Part shown: in pieces, positions 35,429 to 44,476 of the stretch
How positions within the stretch are numbered: position 1 is the stretch's first letter
Layout of the letters: each line of letters begins with the position of its first letter
DNA from: a bacterium
Lineage (GTDB): Bacteria; Planctomycetota; Planctomycetia; Pirellulales; Pirellulaceae
Direction of reading: 5' to 3'
Length of the DNA: 64,000 bases
Assembly (NCBI GenBank): GCA_030430075.1
Contig: JAUIGN010000001.1
Span: 1 to 64,000, forward strand
Position numbers and translations under genes: made by a program
Notes under the pieces: generated by a model
What the model was told of the DNA's origin: nothing
Seen by the model: the letters and a program-made list of their open reading frames with translations, nothing else
The model's database searches: none

Positions 35429-35947
35429 GTGGAAAACCGACCCAGTCTTGCGTTTGCCGGAGCTATGTTGCTCGTGGCCGCCACGTTCGCGTTCTATGCG
35501 CGTGAGATCCCGCGTGCGGGCCTGGCCGGAGCCGCCGACCCGGGCCCGCGGGCCCTGCCGCTGGCGATGACCGCGGTGATCGGCGCCGGTGGCCTGATCG
35601 AACTGGTGCGAGCTGTCGTGGCACGAAGGCGTCCGCAGCGGGGGACGCCGGCCAACCAGGACGCCGGTGAAGAAGACGACCGGCAAGCTACCGGCCCGGA
35701 TGCACGCGTTTCCTATATGAACTTTGGCATTTTGGTCGCCGCGACACTCGGGTATCTCCTTGCCCTGTCGTGGCTGGGGTTCCTGCTCAGCACCTTCGTG
35801 TTTGCAGCCGCCGTCCTAAGTTGGCTCGGCGCCCGCTGGTGGTCCGCGATGCTCTCCAGCCTCGCCATCGTGATGGTGGTCCGAGTCTTGTTTGGCGGAC
35901 TGTTTCATGTCCAGTTACCCCGCGGCATCTGGGGTTTGGATTTCTGA
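35429..35947 (+). CDS. tctB: TctB-type small membrane subunit
   Basis: 172 residues if started at the GTG at 35429 (GAGG at 35419-35422, spacing 6); the frame is open from a GTG at 35351, which has no ribosome binding site. Four hydrophobic segments are visible: AFAGAMLLVAATFAFY, ALPLAMTAVIGAGGLIELV, FGILVAATLGYLLALSW and the pair after LSTFVF, as in TctB (DUF1468). Between segments two and three is a charged, disordered loop. It is the small subunit of the tripartite transporter between the receptor and TctA. Confidence 0.85.
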   Translation: MENRPSLAFAGAMLLVAATFAFYAREIPRAGLAGAADPGPRALPLAMTAVIGAGGLIELVRAVVARRRPQRGTPANQDAGEEDDRQATGPDARVSYMNFGILVAATLGYLLALSWLGFLLSTFVFAAAVLSWLGARWWSAMLSSLAIVMVVRVLFGGLFHVQLPRGIWGLDF

Positions 35948-36023
35948 GTAACTTGCGTCCTGTCTCGCCGGCCGGTTCCATGGCCCTCCCGCTCCACCAC
36001 CACCGTTTGCTCCGCCCCTCCCG

Positions 36024-37544
36024 TTGACTGACTCGCTCCGACAACTCGTTCTTCTCCCCTGGCAAGACGTCTTGCGGTGGGATGTCCTGGTGCCATGGCT
36101 GCTGGGGATGATCTTCGGAGTCTTCGTGGGGGCCACACCCGGCCTGACCGCCACCATGGCGGTGGCCCTGATTGTGCCGATCAGTTTTTACCTGGAGCCC
36201 AACGCCGGGCTGGCATTGATCATCGGAGTCAGTTTCACCGCGATTTTCGCCGGCGACATTCCGGCAACCTATCTGCGCATTCCAGGCACCCCGGCTTCGG
36301 CGGCCGCGACGCTGGATGGCAACGAGATGGCAAAGCAGGGTCGGGGCGGGCTGGCGCTGGTGATCGATCTGATCTGCTCGTGCCTGGGCGGCCTGATCGG
36401 TGTCGGCATTCTGATGCTCATCGCTCGGCCACTGGCGAGACTGGCGCTGCACTTCAGCGACTTCGAGTATTTCTGGCTGGGCGTGCTGGGGCTCAGCCTG
36501 AGCGCCCTGGTCAGCCGGGGAAGCACCTTGCGGGGCCTGATCGCAGCCGCGCTGGGGATCCTGATCTCGACCGTCGGGATGGACGTCGTCAGCGGCGTCC
36601 CACGCTACACCTGGGGAAGCTTCGAATTGCTGGAGGGGCTGAACTTCATCCCGGTAATGATCGGCCTGTTCGGCTTTGCCGAAGTGTTACGCAACGTGAC
36701 CGCGTCGCGTGAGATGGCGGCGCCGGCCAACCAGGCGCAGCAAGCCGGCACGACGCGGACCGCGATCAGGCAGATTTGGAAACACAAGTGGCTCGTCCTC
36801 CGTTCCGCCGTGTTGGGAACCGGCATCGGTGCCCTGCCCGGCGCCGGTGCGGACATCGCTGCCTGGGGAGCCTACGGACTGGCCAAGGTGACATCCCGCG
36901 CACCGGACAAGCTGGGCACCGGTTCCTACGAGGGCGTGATTGCGCCCACCAGCGCCAACAATGGAGCGGTCGCCGGAGCGTGGATTCCGGCCTTGGTGTT
37001 CGGCATTCCAGGCGACGCGGTAACCGCGATCGTCCTGGGAGCGATGATGATGTACAACATCACCCCCGGGCCTCGGCTATTCGAAGCTGGAACGCAGGTT
37101 CAAGCGATCTTCCTGATCGCCCTGATCACCCAGTTCCTGTTGCTACCCGCCGGCCTGCTGGGGATTCGCGCCTTCGACTGGATTCTTCGCCTGCCTCGCC
37201 GGCTGGTTCTGACGGCGGTGATGGTTTTTTCGGTGGTTGGGTCGTTCGCCATCCGGAACAGTGTCTTCGACGTCTACGTGATGTTTGCGTTCGGACTGAT
37301 CGGCTTCTTCTTGGAAGCCAAGAAGGTGCCGCTGGCGCCCGTCATTCTGGGGCTGATTCTGGGAGACCTGATCGAGAAAAAGCTGCGAGCCGGTTTGATC
37401 AGCTCCAGCGGTGACCTCACCCCGCTCTTCACGCGTCCCATCTGCGCGGCGCTCGTGGGGTTGCTCGTCGTGGCACTAGTGATCGTGCCCGCGGTGCGGT
37501 GGCTACGGACCAGACAACGCGTGGCGACGCCCAGCGACGGTTAG
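36024..37544 (+). CDS. tctA: TctA-type large membrane subunit
   Basis: 506 residues. The start is taken as TTG at 36024 because no ATG or GTG fits the family N-terminus better; no Shine-Dalgarno is clear. About 11-12 TM segments. Family signatures: GMIFGVFVGATPGLTATMAVAL (Gly-rich motif), YLRIPGTPASAAATLDG, GALPGAGADIAAWGAYG and GVIAPTSANNGAVAGAW. It is the translocating channel of the tripartite tricarboxylate transporter, driven by the proton or sodium gradient. It lies 76 bases after tctB and completes the C-B-A set. Confidence 0.93.
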   Translation: MTDSLRQLVLLPWQDVLRWDVLVPWLLGMIFGVFVGATPGLTATMAVALIVPISFYLEPNAGLALIIGVSFTAIFAGDIPATYLRIPGTPASAAATLDGNEMAKQGRGGLALVIDLICSCLGGLIGVGILMLIARPLARLALHFSDFEYFWLGVLGLSLSALVSRGSTLRGLIAAALGILISTVGMDVVSGVPRYTWGSFELLEGLNFIPVMIGLFGFAEVLRNVTASREMAAPANQAQQAGTTRTAIRQIWKHKWLVLRSAVLGTGIGALPGAGADIAAWGAYGLAKVTSRAPDKLGTGSYEGVIAPTSANNGAVAGAWIPALVFGIPGDAVTAIVLGAMMMYNITPGPRLFEAGTQVQAIFLIALITQFLLLPAGLLGIRAFDWILRLPRRLVLTAVMVFSVVGSFAIRNSVFDVYVMFAFGLIGFFLEAKKVPLAPVILGLILGDLIEKKLRAGLISSSGDLTPLFTRPICAALVGLLVVALVIVPAVRWLRTRQRVATPSDG

Positions 37545-37915
37545 GCGCATACACGGGTCAATTCGTATCCGGTGATAGCAGCCGCAACATGTCGTTGGAC
37601 AACGGGTTAACGACGCAACCAGGCATCCGCGGTGTTCCCGCCGCGATCATGGGCAATCAACGACCTAAGAAATCCGCTGGAACGGAGTTGCGGCGAGAGG
37701 ATCTGGGAAGTTCGGAATGTCGTGCAAAGCATGACCTACGGAAGTGCGGAACCCAATGGCACGGTAGTGCGGTTGGGCGACGTTCCGGTCGTCATGCGAC
37801 GCAGATCGTCTTGCGGTCTGGCAACGCGCAGCAGCGGGGTTGTTGGCAACTTCCGGCACGTCCGTCCGGCTGAGCTTGCGGAGGATCCCGGCGACACGTG
37901 GCCCGTGCTTCCCGG
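37545..37915. other. Intergenic gap between convergent genes, with a hairpin element
   Basis: Contains GTCATGC element copy 2 (37719-37735). No gene supported; open frames across it are shadows of the TPR gene or of the repeat. Confidence 0.45.
37719..37735 (+). repeat. GTCATGC hairpin element, copy 2
   Basis: GTCGTGC-AAA-GCATGAC in the longer context TTCGGAAT ... CTACGGAAGTGCGGAAC. The flanking words are shared with the copy at 40748, so the element is about 45 nt long. Confidence 0.65.
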
Positions 37916-38248
37916 CTATGCTTCGCCGGCGTTTCCCAACTGGGTCAGAAATTCGGCCATTTCCCCCGCCGCGTGCGAATCGCCCTGGGCCCGCGCGGCG
38001 CTGATTCCAGTCCTCAGCGCCGTCCGCGCCGCTTCCAGCCGGTTCAGCTTGAGCAACTGCTGGCCGGCCATCAAAAACGCCGGCACATGGGGCGGGTCAT
38101 CCGCCATCAGGCCGTCAAACAGCTTCAGACTCTGCTCGTGCTCCCCCGCCTTATCCAGCTCCATGGCCAGCATGTAGCGGAGCATGGTGTCGTCAGGATC
38201 ACTGGCCAACATGGCCTCAATCTTCTCGCGCCGCGAACCCGCACTCAT
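37916..38248 (-). CDS. Small tetratricopeptide repeat protein
   Basis: 110 residues; ATG at 38248. Two to three TPR-like helix pairs: residues ~10-35 (LASDPDDTMLRYMLAMELDK), ~37-68 (AGEHEQSLKLFDGLMADDPP) and ~70-100 (AFLMAGQQLLKLNRLEAART). No signal peptide. Such small cytoplasmic TPR proteins are common in planctomycetes and serve protein-protein contacts; partner unknown. It is divergent from the surface protein gene at 38440. Confidence 0.85.
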   Translation of the reverse strand: MSAGSRREKIEAMLASDPDDTMLRYMLAMELDKAGEHEQSLKLFDGLMADDPPHVPAFLMAGQQLLKLNRLEAARTALRTGISAARAQGDSHAAGEMAEFLTQLGNAGEA

Positions 38249-38439
38249 ACTCTCTAAGTCCCTTATTCCCCGTCGAATTTCCGCGTATCAGGCCCTGCTG
38301 CCAGCAATTCGCCCGAATATCTTACCTATCCTCACAAGTCGGGAAAGGCGGAAAAGTCGACTAAACCCGCGTGACCGGAATTGTCGATAGTCGCTCTGAA
38401 GCTCGCTAGAACCCCTCTGGAACCAGTCAGGACGGATAA

Positions 38440-40605
38440 ATGTCTCGTAAAGCCATCACAGCCTTGGCGTTGCTGTTCACCTGCGGCGTTGTCGTGGCCG
38501 TCGTCCGCGGCCAGGACGACTCTGGATCGTACTCGAATAACGAACGTGGAGCGAGTGGCGGAGAAGAACGGAAGGAGCATTCCGTGCTCGTCCGGCGGAA
38601 GCCGCTGCAGCCGGCCAGCGAAGAACCGGCCCTACGCACGGCAACCCGCACTTCGTCATCGCGTGGCGGCAATGGATACGCCGACCGCCTCCAGCAGGTG
38701 CGCGAGTCCGCCAGCCGGCCTGACGGACGGTTGATCCCCAGGCAGACCCCCGGGACATCGTCGTCGAACGCCCCGGCTGCCGCCCCGGCCGAACTGGAGA
38801 CCGATCCGGAAGCGCCGCGCAGCATCGACCTCAGCCCGCCGCCCACGCAGCCATCGGCAACAACGAGCTCGCGTCGCGTCGGACCCTCGCAGGCCCCGGC
38901 CTCCCCGTCGTCACCCGGCCAGGTGTTCCCCGCCCAGACGGAACCGATCCCCGCCAACGGGGCACCCGCCTTTGAAAGCACGCCCGCTCAACCAGGTGCC
39001 GGCCAACTGGACGCCGGCCAACCGAGTGCCGGCCAAACGAGCACCAGCCAACCAGGGTTCCGTCAAGTGCAGGATGCCCCGGCAGCCCCCCAATCGCTGG
39101 CTCCGGCGACGACCGTCGAGCGGCAGCAGATTGAGCGTCAACCGCTGGAGCGGCAGCAGATCGAACGTGAAGCTGTCGTGCTGGACTCGGGTTATTCGAC
39201 CACCACGGATGATCAGATCCGCATGTCGACGTCCGGCCCCGCCTTACGAATCGACACCGTCGGTCCACGTTCGATTCTGATCGGAAAACAGGCAACGTAT
39301 TCGGTAACACTGTCCAACGTGGGCAACCAGGCCGCCCAGGACGTGTTTGTGCGAATCGAACTTCCGGAGTGGGTCAATGTGGTCTCGCAGGAAGCGAGCG
39401 TGGGGACCGCCCAGCCCCAGGATAACGAGGGAACCGGACAGCGGCTGATCTGGAATGTCACCGAGCTGGCCGCGCGTGGCCAGGAAACCATTCAGTTGAA
39501 CGTGGTCCCGACCAAGAACCGCAGCTTCGGCCTGGCGATCGACTGGACAGTGCGTCCCGAGTCTTCCCTGGCTCAGATCGAAGTCCAGCAGCCACAGCTC
39601 GAGCTGTCGGTGTTCGGCCCCAAGGATATCCTCTATGGAGAGACGGCTGTCTACACCATCCAACTGACCAACCCCGGAACGGGCGACGCCACGGATGTGG
39701 CGATCGACTTCTCCTATGGTGCGCAAAACCTTCCCACCAAGCGGGTCGGAACACTGGCGGCAGGTGCGCAGACGGAAATCAGTGTTGAATTGACATCCCG
39801 GCAAGCCGGCAAGTTACCGGTTTCGGCCGTTGCCACCGGCGGCGCAGGGCTGCGTGCCGCGGCGGCGGAAGAAGTCCTCGTCCGGCGTGCCCAGCTCGAG
39901 TTGGCGGTTGCCGGTTCGCAACGCAAGTTCGCCGGCGGTGTGGGAACGTATGAGGTTCGGGTACGCAACACGGGGAACGCCACGGCCACCGACGTGCTGG
40001 CCAAAGTGCTGCTCCCGACGGGCAGCAAGTTCATCGCCGGAGGTGATCTGACGCCTGCCAATCAAGGCTTCGTCAAGCGGGTTGGGCCGCTGGCGCCCAA
40101 CGCGGAACGGGTCTTCACCGTGCAGTGCCAACTGACGCAACCGGGCGACAACCGGCTCGAAGTCCATGCCGAAGCGGCAAGTGAACTGGCGGCTTCCGGT
40201 TCCTTCGTGACACGCGTCGACGCCTTGGCGGACCTCAAACTGCAGGTCAACGATCCGCAGGGCCCAACCGCGGTCGGCAGCAAGGCCCTGTACGAAATCG
40301 TGGTTGAAAACCGCGGCTCGAAAGCAGCCCAGGACGTCAAGGTCGTGGCTCAATTTTCCGAGGGCATTGAACCGATTCGAGCCCAAGGCTCAGTCGCGGA
40401 AATCGTTCCCGGCCAGGTGCTCTTCCAGCCGATTCCTCGCATCGATGCCGGCGAGCAGGTCAAGCTGACGATCATCGCCGTGGCCGAGAAGGCGGGCAAT
40501 CATCGATTCCGAGTTGAAACGACGACGACCGAACCGGAAACGCGGCTGGTCGCGGAAGAGTCGACGCACTTCTTCGGTGCGGATCTCGTCGGATCGCAAC
40601 GGTAA
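38440..40605 (+). CDS. Secreted DUF11/CARDB-like repeat protein
   Basis: 721 residues; ATG at 38440 after AGGACGG. The signal peptide (MSRKAITALALLFTCGVVVA) ends near VRG. Residues ~25-260 are disordered, Pro/Gln/Ser-rich, with local repeats (QPGAGQLDAGQPSAGQ; VERQQIERQPLERQQIE). From ~265 to ~710 there are four to five Ig-like DUF11/CARDB modules, visible as YSVTLSNVGNQAAQDVFV, YTIQLTNPGTGDATDVAI, YEVRVRNTGNATATDVLA and YEIVVENRGSKAAQDVKV. Likely an extracellular or envelope structural protein; planctomycete envelopes contain many such proteins. Confidence 0.88.
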   Translation: MSRKAITALALLFTCGVVVAVVRGQDDSGSYSNNERGASGGEERKEHSVLVRRKPLQPASEEPALRTATRTSSSRGGNGYADRLQQVRESASRPDGRLIPRQTPGTSSSNAPAAAPAELETDPEAPRSIDLSPPPTQPSATTSSRRVGPSQAPASPSSPGQVFPAQTEPIPANGAPAFESTPAQPGAGQLDAGQPSAGQTSTSQPGFRQVQDAPAAPQSLAPATTVERQQIERQPLERQQIEREAVVLDSGYSTTTDDQIRMSTSGPALRIDTVGPRSILIGKQATYSVTLSNVGNQAAQDVFVRIELPEWVNVVSQEASVGTAQPQDNEGTGQRLIWNVTELAARGQETIQLNVVPTKNRSFGLAIDWTVRPESSLAQIEVQQPQLELSVFGPKDILYGETAVYTIQLTNPGTGDATDVAIDFSYGAQNLPTKRVGTLAAGAQTEISVELTSRQAGKLPVSAVATGGAGLRAAAAEEVLVRRAQLELAVAGSQRKFAGGVGTYEVRVRNTGNATATDVLAKVLLPTGSKFIAGGDLTPANQGFVKRVGPLAPNAERVFTVQCQLTQPGDNRLEVHAEAASELAASGSFVTRVDALADLKLQVNDPQGPTAVGSKALYEIVVENRGSKAAQDVKVVAQFSEGIEPIRAQGSVAEIVPGQVLFQPIPRIDAGEQVKLTIIAVAEKAGNHRFRVETTTTEPETRLVAEESTHFFGADLVGSQR

Positions 40606-40747
40606 GGCAACCTCGCCCAAGCAGCGAAGGGGCACGCAGAGCCGGGGGTTTCACACCGAAACCCTCGGCTTCTCTTTGTTTCTTGCTCGCAGGCCGCCGA
40701 CTCGCGGTCGGGGCAAACCGTCCAACTCGATTTTGAAAGTACGGAGT

Positions 40748-40764
40748 GTCATCCAGAGCATGAC
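40748..40764 (+). repeat. GTCATGC hairpin element, copy 3
   Basis: GTCATCC-AGA-GCATGAC with one mismatch, flanked by AAGTACGGAGT and GATGGAAGTGCGGAACCGG as in copy 2. It sits between the convergent surface-protein and DUF2062 genes and might act as a transcript end. Confidence 0.6.
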
Positions 40765-40800
40765 CGATGGAAGTGCGGAACCGGTTGTCGGATATCAGGA

Positions 40801-41325
40801 CTAGTCGGTTTCCGGAAGTGCACGCCGGCGGCGGCGATAGAAGGAAATCGAGTGATACACGAGGTAGTAGGTCACCCAGGCACAGACAAAGCCGACCACG
40901 AATCCTCCCAGCCAGAGCGGGCCGGCGATTTCGATGAACCGAGCCCAGTAGAAGCGGACGGCCGGCCACCAACCGTCCGGTGGTGTGGCCAGGTCATTCC
41001 ACCAGTGCTGACCGATCGGGTCAAGCGTCAGCACGCCGCAGCCGACCCGATAACAGTACCAGTAAATGGGCACCATCGTGCCTGGATTCGAGATCCAAAC
41101 GACCGCCACGCTGACCGCCTTGTTGGCTCGTAAGAGCCAGCTAAGGAATCCTGCTACGAGCATCTGCACGCCGACCGTGGGCGTGAACGCAACGAAAATC
41201 CCGACCGCCATTCCCAGGGCCAATGGGTGCGGCGGGTCATCGGCGTGCAGGAGGTCGTGGTAGACGAACCGGCGCAGCCTGCGCCGATGATGTCGGTACC
41301 ACGTGCGTACGGATCGCAGGTTCAT
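40801..41325 (-). CDS. DUF2062 membrane protein
   Basis: 174 residues from the ATG at 41325 (MNLRSVRTWYRHHRRRL); a TTG at 41409 would give 202. DUF2062 signatures: HPLALGMAVGIFVAFTPTVGVQM and NPGTMVPIYWYCYRVG, with three TM segments. The N-terminus is very basic. The family is widespread and uncharacterised; some members are fused to or near glycosyltransferases, suggesting an envelope role. No partner is visible here. Confidence 0.88.
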   Translation of the reverse strand: MNLRSVRTWYRHHRRRLRRFVYHDLLHADDPPHPLALGMAVGIFVAFTPTVGVQMLVAGFLSWLLRANKAVSVAVVWISNPGTMVPIYWYCYRVGCGVLTLDPIGQHWWNDLATPPDGWWPAVRFYWARFIEIAGPLWLGGFVVGFVCAWVTYYLVYHSISFYRRRRRALPETD

Positions 41326-41878
41326 CACGGGGCGAAACGAGTGCTTTCTGGCAACAACTGGCGCCGCCCCGGGCCTTCGTCGGACGGCGTCACCTTGAAT
41401 GGCAGTCAAACCGAAGTCGATCTAAGTGAACGGTTTACGTCCCTCACCTTGGGCAGCCCGAAACTTCGGCGTGGAAAGGCGTTGTGCCGGATCACGCACG
41501 GTTGCCCCAGGGTTTCCAGGAGTGTCAACGAGGACGTCTCCGGCTGGAGACGGGTCGCCGTCCTGGAGCATTTTGGGTTGCTCTATGGATTTCAACAACC
41601 TCGCATTGACATTTTCAGAATCAGTGCGCCCGGGGCCCCTGGCCGGTCTTTTGCCCCCGGCCGGTCTTTTGTTTGATTCGCGCGGTGCGAGCCGCTACGC
41701 TGACGCCCGGCGGAGCGGGGGAACTCCCCGCGTCCCGGATTTCTCCTCGGCATCGCGAGGCCACCGCCGAACTGGGCGCGCGCCAGAAACAAGTTCGCGA
41801 TCGCCGGCCGCCAAGAGTGGACTCCTCGTCGGCGACTTTGGCCCACAACCAAGCTAACTCGAAATCAGGAGCGGGCAG
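41326..41878. other. Intergenic gap with a short direct repeat
   Basis: Divergent upstream region. 41633-41673 contains the unit CCCGGCCGGTCTTTTG twice in tandem with small changes. No gene supported; open frames lack ribosome binding sites and similarity. Confidence 0.45.
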
Positions 41879-43897
41879 ATGCGATTCGATTCCCCGGTAC
41901 CGAGCACAACCGTCACGGCCGTGTTGACTCTTATCCTGACCTTGGCCGCCGCCCCCGGCGCCGTGCCGGCGGCAGTTGGTCAAGACGGCATCGCCGACAT
42001 TACATTTTCGTTCGACGAGGGTTGGAAGGAGCCGCCCTTTCTGCCGCCCGGCAACAACGATCAAGGCGCCATGCGAGTGTGGGCCTGGCAACAATTCCTG
42101 GCCTTGAACTGGCCGGCTGCCTGGCCGCCGGCGCCCAATCGGCGCGGCCAGCCGGACACCCGAAAGTCCCTGGGCAAGGCCGACCTGCACTACGTTGACG
42201 CGATGAACCAACGTCAGATCCTTCCGCGGGTTTGGGAAACCTGGATGCCCAAGGAGCTCGTATTCCTCCCCCAAGGCAAACAACCGGCCCCCTGGTCCGC
42301 CCCGCAACCGCCGGCGAAGCATCTCGGCCAGGGAGGAAAAGTGCACGCCTCATTTCGGCCTTCAGAGACGGAGATTGGCGAAGCCGTCGGCGGCGACCTG
42401 CTCGACCAGAACTGCAATTACCTGCGCTTTCACGTGCTGATCAACGAGCCGATGTACAGCACGGTGCGGAGCGAAAAGTGGTATAACGCGTTCGAACAGC
42501 TCGCCAAGCCGCCGAGCCCACCGGGTGAGGACTTCGTCTCATTCCCGGCCGGTTCGATCGAGGTCAAGGCGGCCTGGAAGATCCTCGTGAGTTCGCTGGA
42601 CGACGCACCGACCGACCCCGCCTTGGCAGGACACACGGCGAACTGTCAGGGGCCGCAATTCACCGACGACCCGAGCCGGTACCTGACGGCCAAGGCGACC
42701 GTCTACCGTGAATGGAATTCCGCAACACAGACCGGAACCGACCCGCTCGAAGTCACCGTCGGACTGGTTGGGATCCACATCGTGACCAAGGACCCGCACC
42801 GTCCCCAGCGACTGTGGGCGACGTTCGAACAGGTTGACAATGTCGAGATTCTCCCCGAGTACGCCGGCCAAGGACTGCGGCCATCGCTGTTCAATCCAGA
42901 TGCGCCGGCTTACGACCCGGCAGATCCCTCAACCCACAACTACCGCCCAAACCTGCGCATCCATTACCAGACGGATCCGGACAACCCGGTCCCGGTGCAA
43001 GTTACCCGCGAATTGCCCATTCCGCCTGAAGTCGACCGGCTGAACCGCGCGATTCGGGCGCGTCTCAAAGGGGCTTTCCCGGGGGCGCCGTGGCAATACT
43101 ATCAGCTCATCGACATTCAGTTCCCCACCTCCCCAGCCACACCACGGGACGGTAAGCCCATACCTCATCTGCTTGGGAACGCCGCCATCGAGACATTCAA
43201 CCAGACCGAAAGCAGTTGCCTTGGTTGCCACAGCTTTGCCCGCCCGGTAAACAAATTCGAGTTGTCTGATTTTAGCTGGATCATGGGTCAAGCCAACTGG
43301 CCGCAACGCGTGTTGCCCGACAAGGCGAACGGCCGGCAATTGTTCGCCTACATGACGCAGGCCGTCCCCTTCGCGCAGCCCTGGAGCCAGCCATCGTTTC
43401 CCAAGGGCGGACCTTTCTACCTCACCTGGCGGTCCTTTCCCGATGACAAGTGGAACACCTACAGCGGGTTCATGGCGGGAGAGAATCCCCACGGTGCTTC
43501 GACACGCATCTACCTGAATGACACGGCCCACAAGTTTGCCCGCCGGTTTCGGGCCAGGCCGCTCAAGGCGAACGATCCGGTTGAAGAATTCCCGGTCGGC
43601 AGCGTGATCCTCAAGGAAAACCACCGCAGCTGGCTGCCGGGCAATCTTGTCGAGTTCACGGCGATGCTCAAGCGAGAAGAAGGCCCCGAATGGTATTGGC
43701 TGAAGGCCAGCCCCAGCGGCAAGATCTGGCGTGAGGGAAAAGCGGACGGGTGCATTCACTGCCACAAGCAAGAGAACGGGAACCGCCTGCTGTCGTGGAA
43801 TTACGGCCGCGAACCATACCGGCACAATTACCCAACCCGAGGCCCCCTGTTTCCTCGACCCCGCGTACGCGCCATGCCCCCGGCAGCTTCCCCGTAA
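41879..43897 (+). CDS. Secreted di-heme c-type cytochrome with a cytochrome P460-like domain
   Basis: 672 residues; ATG at 41879 with signal peptide to ~AVG (34). The N-terminal ~420 residues have the pattern WAWQQFLALNWP and PRVWETW, known from uncharacterised secreted cytochromes. A first heme motif, C447-x-x-C450-H451 (SCLGCHSFA), follows. Residues ~515-640 resemble cytochrome P460: YSGFMAGENPHGASTRIYLN, FPVGSVILKENHR, WYWLKASPSGKI and the heme motif C625-x-x-C628-H629. P460 enzymes oxidise hydroxylamine or detoxify NO and have a Lys-heme crosslink; Lys579 or Lys593-region residues could serve, but this is not certain. Probably a periplasmic redox enzyme; substrate unknown. Confidence 0.85.
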   Translation: MRFDSPVPSTTVTAVLTLILTLAAAPGAVPAAVGQDGIADITFSFDEGWKEPPFLPPGNNDQGAMRVWAWQQFLALNWPAAWPPAPNRRGQPDTRKSLGKADLHYVDAMNQRQILPRVWETWMPKELVFLPQGKQPAPWSAPQPPAKHLGQGGKVHASFRPSETEIGEAVGGDLLDQNCNYLRFHVLINEPMYSTVRSEKWYNAFEQLAKPPSPPGEDFVSFPAGSIEVKAAWKILVSSLDDAPTDPALAGHTANCQGPQFTDDPSRYLTAKATVYREWNSATQTGTDPLEVTVGLVGIHIVTKDPHRPQRLWATFEQVDNVEILPEYAGQGLRPSLFNPDAPAYDPADPSTHNYRPNLRIHYQTDPDNPVPVQVTRELPIPPEVDRLNRAIRARLKGAFPGAPWQYYQLIDIQFPTSPATPRDGKPIPHLLGNAAIETFNQTESSCLGCHSFARPVNKFELSDFSWIMGQANWPQRVLPDKANGRQLFAYMTQAVPFAQPWSQPSFPKGGPFYLTWRSFPDDKWNTYSGFMAGENPHGASTRIYLNDTAHKFARRFRARPLKANDPVEEFPVGSVILKENHRSWLPGNLVEFTAMLKREEGPEWYWLKASPSGKIWREGKADGCIHCHKQENGNRLLSWNYGREPYRHNYPTRGPLFPRPRVRAMPPAASP

Positions 43898-43940
43898 GCA
43901 CCGCGCACACAACAGCTCAACTGCGGGCCGCTGACCTTGC

Positions 43941-44244
43941 TGCTCGGCGCGGGTCTCTGACCCCGCCGAACGACGCTGGCTGCTCGGCGCAGGTCTCTGA
44001 CGCTGTCTGCTCGACGCGCGTCGCTGACGCTGTCTGCTCGGCGCGGGTCGCTGACCCTGTCTGCTCGGCGCGCGTCGCTGACCCTGTCTGCTCGGCGCGC
44101 GTCGCTGACGCTGTCTGCTCGGCGCGGGTCGCTGACCTGGCTGCTCGGCGCGCGTCGCTGACGCTGGCTGCTCGACGCGCGTCGCTGACCTGTCTGCTCG
44201 GCGCGGGTCTCTGACCCCGCCGAAACCGCCGACCGAAGGTCTCC
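43941..44244 (-). repeat. Core-plus-minisatellite repeat, copy D (ten 27-nt units)
   Basis: Ten tandem units like TGCTCGGCGCGGGTCGCTGA (27 nt, a few 26), with substitutions at fixed positions. The first and last carry the core: GGGTCTCTGACCCCGCCGAA, the last continuing to CCGACCGAAGGTCTCC. Direct repetition with no unique spacers, so not a CRISPR. Confidence 0.85.
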
Positions 44245-44399
44245 AAGTCACCTATCCGAGGTCCCCAAGTTCCCCTCTTGGTGTCACGGAACTTCGCCAC
44301 GTGCACGCACGATCCGGACGTATGTCTGGGGCGACCAGCGGCCGGGAACTGCCGGTCGAAAGGGACGCTACGTGCCTGGAGGACGCCGGACCGCATCGC

Positions 44400-44416
44400 G
44401 TCATGCCGTGCATGAC
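44400..44416 (+). repeat. GTCATGC hairpin element, copy 4
   Basis: GTCATGC-CGT-GCATGAC, perfect 7-bp stem, followed by CTAACGCAG. It is 155 bases after the minisatellite and 60 bases before the SMP-30 stop. Confidence 0.6.
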
Positions 44417-44476
44417 CTAACGCAGTGGCCAAAGGGCGACTTGCCGAAGGTGGTTGATGCGCGACGAGCTCGACCG

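Larger units (their letters stand above)
43898..44476. other. Intergenic gap filled with a long minisatellite
   Basis: Convergent region between the cytochrome and the SMP-30 gene. It holds repeat copy D (43941-44244) and hairpin element copy 4. Open frames on both strands reflect the 27-base period. Confidence 0.5.

Noticed and set aside
37632..38177. 181-codon plus-strand frame
   Set aside because: Runs through the hairpin element and antisense to the TPR gene; no similarity.
43941..44244. CRISPR-like array
   Set aside because: Units are directly joined without unique spacers, and no cas genes are in the window.
42929..44251. 440-codon minus-strand frame and 154-codon plus-strand frame across 43750-44251
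   Set aside because: Openness comes from the 27-base period of the minisatellite; the translations are simple ARVADPVCS- or SATRAEQT-type repeats with no gene signals.
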